Assembly (NCBI RefSeq): GCF_014203665.1
Contig: NZ_JACHJN010000005.1
Location: 310,001-374,000 of the forward strand
DNA from: Saccharothrix tamanrassetensis
GTDB taxonomy: Bacteria > Actinomycetota > Actinomycetes > Mycobacteriales > Pseudonocardiaceae
Reading direction: 5' to 3'
DNA: 64,000 bases
The position numbers and the translations under genes were made by a program. Under the pieces are notes generated by a model, which was given only the letters and a program-made list of their open reading frames with translations, was not told the origin of the DNA and ran no database searches. Positions 16,492 to 22,905 of the stretch are shown here, piece by piece. How positions within the stretch are numbered: position 1 is the first letter of the stretch; the number at the start of each line of letters is the position of its first letter.

Positions 16492-16908
16492 ATGGCACAT
16501 CGGATCGATCTGACACTGGACACGGCGAACGCGCCCGTGCTGGCGGAGTTCTGGAAGCTGGCGTTGGGGTACGTGGACGAACCCCCACCGCCGCCGTACA
16601 AGACCAGGGAGGAGTGGCTGGAGCAGTTCGACCTCCCCGAGGACGACGGGGAAGGGGCGTGGCTGTGCGACCCGGACGGGGTCGGGCCGCGGTTGTCGCT
16701 GCTGGACGTGCCGGAGCCCAAGGTGGCCAAGAACCGGCTGCACATCGACATCCGGGTGTCCGGCGAGGGCAGTCCCGAACAGCGGTGGGCGCAGGTCACC
16801 GAGCACGTCGAACGGCTGACCGCGGCGGGCGGGAAGGTGCTGCGGGTGGACGGGCGCCACCACGTGACGATGGCCGATCCGGAGGGCAACGAGTTCTGCG
16901 TGGCCTGA
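16492..16908 (+). CDS. VOC (glyoxalase/dioxygenase superfamily) protein
   Basis: 138 residues with the two beta-alpha-beta-beta-beta modules of VOC proteins: LTLDTANAPVLAEFWKLALGY at the start and a second module ending MADPEGNEFCVA, the usual family C-terminus. HIDIRV supplies a metal-ligand-type His. Members include resistance proteins and small-molecule isomerases or dioxygenases; no specific activity can be assigned. Monocistronic. Confidence 0.8.
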   Translation: MAHRIDLTLDTANAPVLAEFWKLALGYVDEPPPPPYKTREEWLEQFDLPEDDGEGAWLCDPDGVGPRLSLLDVPEPKVAKNRLHIDIRVSGEGSPEQRWAQVTEHVERLTAAGGKVLRVDGRHHVTMADPEGNEFCVA

Positions 16909-17010
16909 CCCGGTTCCGGCGAGCCGTGTTCGCGGGAGTCGACCGGCCCGCGGAGCCGCGCGCGCTCCTGCGCTGAGCCCGCGCAGGTTCGGCAGGCGGT
17001 CCTCGGCCTC

Positions 17011-17026
17011 CAGGCCTCCCGGCCTG
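17011..17026. terminator. Weak hairpin between convergent genes
   Basis: CAGGCC-TCCC-GGCCTG, a 6-bp stem between the VOC stop (16908) and the NmrA-like stop (17159). It is the best terminator candidate in this 250-base gap. Confidence 0.3.
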
Positions 17027-17124
17027 CCCCGCTTCTCGATCTGCCCGCTTCCTGATTCGCCGAGGGCCCTCGACGTTCCGCGTGCGAGCGTGTTGCGGTG
17101 GGGGCGTCGATACCCCGACCCTCG

Positions 17125-17166
17125 CAGCCGTCAGCCGTCAGCCGTCAGCCGTCAGCCGTCAGCCGT
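17125..17166. repeat. Heptamer tandem repeat, 6 x CAGCCGT, over a stop codon
   Basis: Six perfect copies. Read in the direction of the NmrA-like gene the unit is CGGCTGA, and the gene's own TGA stop (17161-17159) is formed by the first units. Because 7 is not a multiple of 3, successive TGAs fall in all three frames. The same design occurs at 45820-45876. Confidence 0.9.
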
Positions 17167-18031
17167 TGGTCGTCTGCTCGCGCACCACGTCGGCCAGCGG
17201 CGTGGCGCGGTGGCCGGTGAGGCGCTCGACGTGGTCGGTGACCTCGGCCAGCTCGCCGGCGGCGATGGCGGTGTAGGTGGAGACCCACGCGTCGAGCAGC
17301 CAGTCCGGCGCGTCGTACGAGGCGCGCGATTCGTAGGCCTCTTCGACGGTCTCGCGCTGGTACCTGATGTTCCGACCGGTGGCCTTGGTCAGGATCGCGG
17401 CGACCTCGTCCAGGGTGAGGGCGTCGGGTCCGGTCAGGTCGTAGGTGGCGCCGGCGTGCCGTGGGGCGTCCAGCAGCACGGCGGTGGCGGCTTCGGCGAT
17501 GTCGTCCAGAGCGACCACGGACACCCGCCCGTCCCCGGCCGGCCCCTTGATGACGCCGTCGTCACCGGCCAGCGAGGGCATGAGGTCGGCGTACATGTTG
17601 TCGCGCAGGAACGTGTGCGCCAGGCCGCTCGCGCGGATGTGCTCCTCGGTGACGTGGTGGTCGCGCGCCAAGGTGAACGTGGCGTCCGGCGCGGCGCCGT
17701 AGAACGAGATGTAGACCAGGTGCCCCACCCCGGCCTCGGCCGCCGCGTCGACGAATGCCCGGTGCTGGTCCACCCGGTCGGCCGTCTCCGAGGCCGACAC
17801 CATCAGCAGGCGGTCCACACCGTCCAGCGCGGCGAGGACGGCGTCCCGGTCGGTGAAACTGCCGGGGACCGGGGTCGCACCGGGCAGTTCCGGCGCGCGG
17901 GCGGGATCACGCACCACCAGCCGTTGTGGGACGCCGGCGGCGGCCAGGCGCAGGGCGACCCGTCCGCCCAGGCGGCCGGTCGCCCCGGTGACCGCGATGG
18001 TGACGTCGGAACGGGTGGGCTGGTCGGTCAT
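17159..18031 (-). CDS. NmrA/QorB-like NAD(P)-binding protein (atypical SDR)
   Basis: 290 residues. The N-terminal binding motif TIAVTGATGRLGGRVALRLA (about residues 10-29) has the GxTGxxG pattern of atypical SDRs, with RLVVRDPARAPEL after it. It has no canonical YxxxK. Family members are redox sensors or quinone/NADPH oxidoreductases. ATG at 18031 preceded on its strand by AGGGAGCC. The gene ends within the heptamer repeat. Confidence 0.75.
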   Translation of the reverse strand: MTDQPTRSDVTIAVTGATGRLGGRVALRLAAAGVPQRLVVRDPARAPELPGATPVPGSFTDRDAVLAALDGVDRLLMVSASETADRVDQHRAFVDAAAEAGVGHLVYISFYGAAPDATFTLARDHHVTEEHIRASGLAHTFLRDNMYADLMPSLAGDDGVIKGPAGDGRVSVVALDDIAEAATAVLLDAPRHAGATYDLTGPDALTLDEVAAILTKATGRNIRYQRETVEEAYESRASYDAPDWLLDAWVSTYTAIAAGELAEVTDHVERLTGHRATPLADVVREQTTNG

Positions 18032-18225
18032 GTCGTGGCTCCCTGCGGATGCTGCGTGTGGGCGACCCGCCCGCGAGCGAACGGATCACCCGGGTGGGCA
18101 CATCGAGCAGGTTAACGGTGCCGACCACGACCGGCAGGACTCGCCCGACCGGCGCGGCAGACCCCGGGTCGCGGTCTCTTCCCGGCACGGTGTCCGCCGA
18201 TGCGGGTTCGCACACACCTGTGCCT

Positions 18226-18352
18226 TCGTGTTCTCCCCGTATGGCCTGCCCGGAGGGCTACCGCGCTTGTTCGGGGAGTGCAAGCACGCTCTTCGCTTGC
18301 ACTCCCCGAACAAGGGTGGTCGTCTTTGACAGGCCATGCGGGGAGAACACGA
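18226..18352. repeat. Nested palindromic element A (127 nt)
   Basis: The outer arms at 18226-18248 and 18330-18352 are inverted repeats matching at 22 of 23 bases (ending CCCCGTATGGCCTG). The inner arms at 18266-18285 and 18295-18314 are a perfect 20-bp inverted repeat (CTTGTTCGGGGAGTGCAAGC) with a 9-nt loop. Unpaired stretches of 17 and 15 nt separate the stems. It shares architecture and motifs with element B. Confidence 0.85.
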
Positions 18353-18381
18353 CCGCCCTTTCTTTGTTCTTCCTCCCCGGA

Positions 18382-18481
18382 GGTCTGCCAAGCGGCGAGC
18401 GTCGCTTTTTCTTTTACTTGGATTTGTGCGGATCGTTCGTAGCAAGAGCCTTCAAAAGCGTCCTCGCCGGACGGGCAGACC
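18382..18481. repeat. Degenerate palindromic segment C
   Basis: GGTCTGCC (18382-18389) and CGGCGAG (18393-18399) pair with CTCGCCG (18463-18469) and GGCAGACC (18474-18481). CGCTTTT (18403-18409) pairs with AAAAGCG (18454-18460). It lies between elements A and B. The base composition is locally AT-richer than its surroundings (ctttttcttttac), which suggests acquired or non-coding DNA. Confidence 0.55.
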
Positions 18482-18524
18482 GCCAAGGATCTCCACAAAA
18501 CCAAAGCCTAGAAGATGCAAGCGG

Positions 18525-18660
18525 TGCTGTGTGTCATCCCCGTACGGCCTGGTCAGAAGACAACCACCCTTGTCCGGGTAGTGCAAGCGAAAAGCATGCT
18601 TGCACTACCCGGACAAGCGCGGTTCGCTGCGCGCAGGCCGTACGGGGATGACACACAGCA
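18525..18660. repeat. Nested palindromic element B (136 nt, MITE-like)
   Basis: Perfect 27-bp terminal inverted repeats (18525-18551 and 18634-18660) enclose a perfect 20-bp inner hairpin (18569-18588 and 18598-18617, CTTGTCCGGGTAGTGCAAGC, 9-nt loop). Inner stems of A and B differ at two positions, yet both stems pair perfectly, so the changes are compensated. A related repeat at 20779-20869 lacks B at the equivalent place. No transposase is encoded. Confidence 0.8.
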
Positions 18661-18687
18661 AGGCAGAGGTGTGCGCGGTGCGCTGGG
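18658..18687. repeat. Flanking repeat, copy 1
   Basis: GCAAGGCAGAGGTGTGCGC followed by GGTGCGCTGGG matches 20842-20869 with a few differences. It directly abuts the end of element B and precedes the 3' end of the LLM gene. Confidence 0.7.
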
Positions 18688-18701
18688 TGGTGGAAATCCG
18701 G

Positions 18702-19727
18702 TCAACGGGCGGGGATGTCGCGTACGGCGGCGAGCATCCGGGTGAAGGCGGGGTCGTTCTGGTCGTTGTCCGGTAGGGAGATGGCCAGGCCGTCGCAGCG
18801 GCCCCGGTACCAGGATTCGAGGACTTCGGGTATTTCCGCGTAAACACCCTGCGGGATCAGGTCCGCCATCGTCTGGTCGGTGAGGACCGAGGGCAGTTCG
18901 GCCCAACGTTCGTCGCGGACCAGGTCGGTGAGGCGTTCACCCAGGTGTTCGTGGCCCAGCATCGCCAGAGTGGGCCGATAGGCGGGCGTGGAGTACAGGA
19001 ACGCCAGCTCGGTGCGGGCGTTGTTCCGGGCTGCTTCCAAAGCCGTGCGGTCGGAACCGGTGACGCACTTGGAAACCACGATCACCCGTGGTCCGCCGTC
19101 GGTCCGGTCGGCCGCGCCTTCCGCCAGCGCGGGCAGCAGTTGTTCGTCCAGATAGGACGGATGGGAGTTGGTGGCGTGGGTGACGAACCCGTCCGCGTGC
19201 GCACCGGCCACGACGCACATCCGGCGGTTGACGCCACCGGTCCAGATCTGCGGTGGGTCGACTCCGGACGGCCCGGGGTTGAAGTAGGGCTGCAACCGGT
19301 CGAAGCGGTAGTGGGTGCCTTCGTAGGCCAACGGGGTTTCCTGCGCGAAGGCGTCGAAGATGGCACGTAGCGCACCGATGTAGTCGGCGAGCCGTTCCGC
19401 CGGTGCCGACCAGGGCACGGAGAACCGGCCGACGATGTTGCCGCGCACCTGGGTGGCCAGGCCGAGTTGGAATCGACCGCCGGAGTAGCGGGCGAGGTCC
19501 CAGGCCGCGTACGCCACGGTCATCGGGCTGCGCGGGAACGCCAACGTCATGCTGGTGCGCACGGTCAGCCAGGTGGTGTGCTCCAACGCCAGCAGGGCGA
19601 CGCTGAGCGAGTCGTGCACGGTTTCCGGGATGTGGACGGTGTCGAACCCGAGGCGTTCGATCCGGCGGACGGTGTGTGCCACGTCGGCCAGATCGGTGTG
19701 CGCGGGCAGTGTGGTGACCAGTTCCAT
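18702..19727 (-). CDS. LLM-class flavin/F420-dependent oxidoreductase
   Basis: 341 residues, luciferase-like TIM-barrel fold (TIGR03617-like). Recognisable segments: FDTVHIPETVHDSL near residues 30-43, TSMTLAFPRSPMTVAYAAWDLARYS (an LLM core helix), GRFQLGLATQV, and the typical C-terminal PEVLESWYRGRCDGL. Many actinobacterial members use F420H2. The substrate is unknown. The ATG at 19727 is preferred; a GTG two codons upstream is possible. The nested palindromes lie downstream of its stop. Confidence 0.78.
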   Translation of the reverse strand: MELVTTLPAHTDLADVAHTVRRIERLGFDTVHIPETVHDSLSVALLALEHTTWLTVRTSMTLAFPRSPMTVAYAAWDLARYSGGRFQLGLATQVRGNIVGRFSVPWSAPAERLADYIGALRAIFDAFAQETPLAYEGTHYRFDRLQPYFNPGPSGVDPPQIWTGGVNRRMCVVAGAHADGFVTHATNSHPSYLDEQLLPALAEGAADRTDGGPRVIVVSKCVTGSDRTALEAARNNARTELAFLYSTPAYRPTLAMLGHEHLGERLTDLVRDERWAELPSVLTDQTMADLIPQGVYAEIPEVLESWYRGRCDGLAISLPDNDQNDPAFTRMLAAVRDIPAR

Positions 19728-20035
19728 GGTCACCCCGGCGGCTGGCCGGACAGCGCGCGGTCGATTGCCATGTCGCCGAGTGTTGCACGGGCGAGCCGTT
19801 CCGGACCGGGTGCGCGGCGCGGGCGCGTGCCGCCTTCCACGGGCAGCACCGCCCCGGCGGCCGACGCGCCTTGGCCCGAAAACGGGCTGTTCACACGGTG
19901 TCCCGTAGGGCGGATGAACGGTCCTTCGGCGGTGACGTGCACGCCATTCTCGGTACCGGTGCCAACGTTGTCCGGCTCGACAACACGGGTTTGTGAGCGC
20001 CCATCACGGTTCGGAACACGGTACGATCGCTGCCG
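19728..20035. other. Intergenic stretch between divergent genes
   Basis: About 308 bases. Open frames run through it on both strands, but none shows protein-like composition or a family signature. It presumably holds promoters for the LLM and GNAT genes; I see no clear boxes. Confidence 0.4.
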
Positions 20036-20764
20036 ATGATCATGAATACGCCACGCTTGGAGTCGGCCGGTGGCCGTAGTCCGTGGTGGGTCGACGGAGT
20101 GGGCTGGGTCGGTGGAGCGGGCCGGGTCGGGCGGAAGGTGCGGTTGCGGGAGATCGGGCCCGCGGACCGGCGCACGCTGATCGGGTTCGACCGGGACGCC
20201 GCCGGCGGTCGTGACCCGCGGATCGGCGGCTATCGGCACTGGGCGGCGCATCGGGCGGAGGGGGCCGGCTCCGGTGACGACCGGCACCTCGCGATCGAGG
20301 CGCTGCACGGTCGGATGCTGGTCGGGTCGATGTGGGTGCTGACCGACCCGGCTGCCGGTCGGTTCAGCTACGGCATCGGGATCGGGGCGCAGCACCGGCG
20401 TTGCGGCTACGCCGGTGACGCCGTCACCGTGCTGCTGGCGTTCATGTTCGGGGAGCGCGGCTATCGCAAGTGCGAGGTCGGCATTTACGGCGGCAACTTC
20501 GCCTCGCTGTCGTTGCACGGCGAGCTCGGCTTCCGCGAGGAAGGTCGTCCGCGTGACACCGAGTTGGTGCGGGGCGAGATCAGGTACCCGGTGCTGATGG
20601 GTATCACCGCGGGTGAGTTCGCTGCGCATCACCACGAGTATGCGGCGTCCAGTGGAGATGTGCGTCGTTGGCGAGGTCGCCACTGGCGGACGCGGCGGCG
20701 GGGGCGACACTGGCGCACGAACGCCGGGGTCGGCTTTTCATCGTTGGTCACGAGGTGGGGCTGA
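20036..20764 (+). CDS. GNAT family N-acetyltransferase with a basic C-terminal tail
   Basis: 242 residues. The GNAT core spans about 36-190: VRLREIGPADRRTL, acetyl-CoA-binding IGAQHRRCGYAGDAV (Q/RxxGxG/A-type loop) and the closing NFASLSLHGELGFREEGR, typical of RimJ/RimL-like N-acetyltransferases. Residues 1-33 are Gly/Trp-rich and may be untranslated, since a GTG before VRLREIG is an alternative start. The last ~30 residues are an unusual Arg/Trp repeat (RWRGRHWRT then RRRGRHWRT) not found in the core family. Substrate unknown. Confidence 0.7.
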   Translation: MIMNTPRLESAGGRSPWWVDGVGWVGGAGRVGRKVRLREIGPADRRTLIGFDRDAAGGRDPRIGGYRHWAAHRAEGAGSGDDRHLAIEALHGRMLVGSMWVLTDPAAGRFSYGIGIGAQHRRCGYAGDAVTVLLAFMFGERGYRKCEVGIYGGNFASLSLHGELGFREEGRPRDTELVRGEIRYPVLMGITAGEFAAHHHEYAASSGDVRRWRGRHWRTRRRGRHWRTNAGVGFSSLVTRWG

Positions 20765-20778
20765 GGAGCTGGAAGCTG

Positions 20779-20869
20779 CCTCGCCGGACAGGCAGGCAGG
20801 CAGGCGAGCATCCCCTCAGAGCCGAAGCTCGAAAGATGCGGGCAAGGCAGGGGTGTGCGCTGCGCTGGG
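20779..20869. repeat. Dispersed intergenic repeat, copy 2 (without element B)
   Basis: CTCGCCGGACAGGCAG matches 18463-18478, and 20842-20869 matches 18658-18687. Between them GAAAGATGCGGGC corresponds to GAAGATGCAAGCGG, but the 136-nt palindrome B is missing. It also contains a small AGGC x4 microsatellite (20790-20805). Confidence 0.65.
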
Positions 20870-20894
20870 GTCCGTGCGGATGCCGCGTGTGGTG

Positions 20895-21479
20895 TCAGCG
20901 GGGAAGCAGGCCGTCGAGGAAGGTGGAGACGAAGTCGTCGGCGAAGTGCTTCCCGGAGTAGTCGGCGGTGGGCTTGAACCAGCGGACCGACAGCCAGAGG
21001 GCGTCGCGGAGCAGGCGGTACAGGACGCGGGGCGGGATGTCGGAGCGGAAGTCGCCGGAGGCCACGCCTTCGTCGAGCACCTCGATCCAGGTCTTCCGGA
21101 TGGCGTCGGCGGTCCCCTCGATGTGGTTGCCGCCTTCGAGGGAAGCCAGGTAGGCGCCGCTGTTCTGGTAGATCTCGGCCGCGTGGGGGTGCGCTTCGAT
21201 CACCGCCAGGGAGCCTCGGATCAGTTCCGCCAGCCGGCTGCGCGGGTCCGACGTGGCAGCCGTGATCTCCTCGTACCGGGCCTTCAGGTCGTCCAGGTAG
21301 CCGGTCAGGATGGCCAGCACCATCTCGTCCTTGGACTTGAAGTGGTGGTACAGGCTGCCGGACAGGATGCCGACCGCATCGGCGATCTCGCGCACGGTGG
21401 TGGCCACGATGCCCTTGGTCGCGAACAAGGTGGCCGCGTGCTGGAGAATGATTTCGCGACGGGCCCGTGTCGCCACCAT
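20895..21479 (-). CDS. TetR family regulator, KstR2-like
   Basis: 194 residues. The helix-turn-helix is at about 25-46 (TVREIADAVGILSGSLYHHFKSKDEMV). The GILSGSLYHHF segment and the C-terminal LLRDALWLSVRWFKP resemble mycobacterial KstR2, the repressor of late sterol-ring (HIP) catabolism, which responds to a CoA thioester. The ATG at 21479 has GGAAGGGA before it; upstream residues read in frame are Cys/Arg-rich and not family-like. A KstR2-type operator lies about 45 bases upstream, so autorepression is likely. No sterol catabolic genes are in this window. Confidence 0.7.
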   Translation of the reverse strand: MVATRARREIILQHAATLFATKGIVATTVREIADAVGILSGSLYHHFKSKDEMVLAILTGYLDDLKARYEEITAATSDPRSRLAELIRGSLAVIEAHPHAAEIYQNSGAYLASLEGGNHIEGTADAIRKTWIEVLDEGVASGDFRSDIPPRVLYRLLRDALWLSVRWFKPTADYSGKHFADDFVSTFLDGLLPR

Positions 21480-21522
21480 GTCGTCCCTTCCGCTGCCTGA
21501 CGGGCAGGCCGTTCGAATACCA

Positions 21523-21536
21523 ATCAAGCGCTTGTA
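21523..21536. promoter_or_regulatory. KstR2-type operator (CAAGCGCTTG palindrome)
   Basis: ATCAAGCGCTTGTA fits the published KstR2 pattern AnCAAGnnCTTGnT except for the last base. It sits upstream of the TetR gene in a locally AT-rich promoter region. Confidence 0.6.
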
Positions 21537-21701
21537 ATACCACGGTCTGCACACGGTCGAAAACTCTCCGGCAGATTTGGGCCGGTTGGTGTATCGGGCA
21601 TTGCGGTAAACGGGTCATGTGTGTGCATCGGCCATCACGTCGGGCAGGGCGGACGGCACCACCTGCCAGGACAGGCCGTGGCCGGACGAGTGTCCGTGCG
21701 G

Positions 21702-22697
21702 TCAGCTGAACAGGGCGGCCAGGTCGTTGCGCTGCAGGGCCTGCAACACCCGGCCGACCCTGGTGGCCGAGTCGGCCGGGGCGACGACCCGGACCGTGCC
21801 GGGGCGGTCGGCGGGGACCTCGGCCTCGGCGTCGCGGAACACCGTGGACCAGACCTGGCCGCCCCGGTCCGCGGTGGGCGAGTCGAGCCTGGCCTGCACG
21901 CGGTCGCGCAGGGCGGCCGGGTTCTCGTCCGGCACGCAGACGAACTCGGTCACCTCGTCCTTCGTCGCCCGCACGCCGACCGCGACGGCGGGTCCGCCGC
22001 GCCGGGACTTGCTGATCATCGCCACCGTCACCTCGCCCAGGCACGCGGCCAGGCCGCCGACGACCTCGTCCTGGGCCAGCGACGGGCCGGTGCCCGGGTC
22101 GACCACCCAGGCCAGCGACGTGCCGGACGGCCCGAACGCGATCGAGTCCGGCGCGACCCGGACCTTGTTGAACCCGCTGACGATCCCCAGCCGGCCGAGC
22201 TCGCCGGTCAGTCGCACCTCGTGGTCGGCGGCGGTGATCCACGTGGTGGAGTCGGGGCCGTCCACCCGCTGCGCGCCGAGACCGGCGAACTTGCCGTTGA
22301 CCGCTTCCGCGTCGACCTCCATGCGCAGCACACCCGCCCAGTTCGGGGGCTGTCCGACGCGGATCGCCTCGGAGGCGTTCGCCGGGTCGAAGCCCACCGC
22401 GCCGGCGAGCGAGTCGGACCGCGCGGCGATGTCCGAGTACCCGACGCCCTGCAACGGCTGGAAGCGCTGCCGATCCCGGCGCACCAGCTCGCGGACGGCC
22501 GCGACGTCGCCGTACTCGACCAGCACGGCCGACTCCTCGGTCGCCCGGACCTTGGCCAGGGCGCTGGTCAAGCCGCTCGCCACGGGTGTCCCGGCGGTCG
22601 TCACGGGAGTCCCCGGGGTCTCGGACGCGCACCCCGCCAGGATCGCCACCAGGCCGACCGCCGCCACCAAGCGCGCCGCGCCGGAGTGATCGCTCAT
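21702..22697 (-). CDS. Putative lipoprotein of unknown function
   Basis: 331 residues with the lipobox LAGC (Cys23) after a hydrophobic stretch, so it is probably anchored outside the membrane. The mature part has a Thr/Pro-rich start (SETPGTPVTTAGTPV) and then a mixed alpha/beta domain with no family I can name. The ATG at 22697 gives a proper signal peptide; the upstream open frame is Arg/Pro-rich and is rejected. It lies divergent from kdpD; 221 bases separate its stop from the TetR start. Confidence 0.6.
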   Translation of the reverse strand: MSDHSGAARLVAAVGLVAILAGCASETPGTPVTTAGTPVASGLTSALAKVRATEESAVLVEYGDVAAVRELVRRDRQRFQPLQGVGYSDIAARSDSLAGAVGFDPANASEAIRVGQPPNWAGVLRMEVDAEAVNGKFAGLGAQRVDGPDSTTWITAADHEVRLTGELGRLGIVSGFNKVRVAPDSIAFGPSGTSLAWVVDPGTGPSLAQDEVVGGLAACLGEVTVAMISKSRRGGPAVAVGVRATKDEVTEFVCVPDENPAALRDRVQARLDSPTADRGGQVWSTVFRDAEAEVPADRPGTVRVVAPADSATRVGRVLQALQRNDLAALFS

Positions 22698-22905
22698 CTG
22701 CGGGATGCTAGGTCGACGCACCGATCCACGACACTGTTTCGGTGAACCGGCGGAGCACCGCCCAGCCGGACGAGCTCCAGCCGGACGAGCGGCCCGCTCA
22801 GCCGAGTTCCGCCGGCCGGACCGGAACGAGTGCTGTGTCCACGGGTGCCCAGCGGGTCTCGACGGTCGTACCGAGGGCCCGGGGAGCAGCGAGCACACTG
22901 AAGGC

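Noticed and set aside
19730-20710. 326-codon minus-strand frame under the GNAT gene
   Set aside because: No protein-like features; the GNAT gene on the other strand has family motifs.
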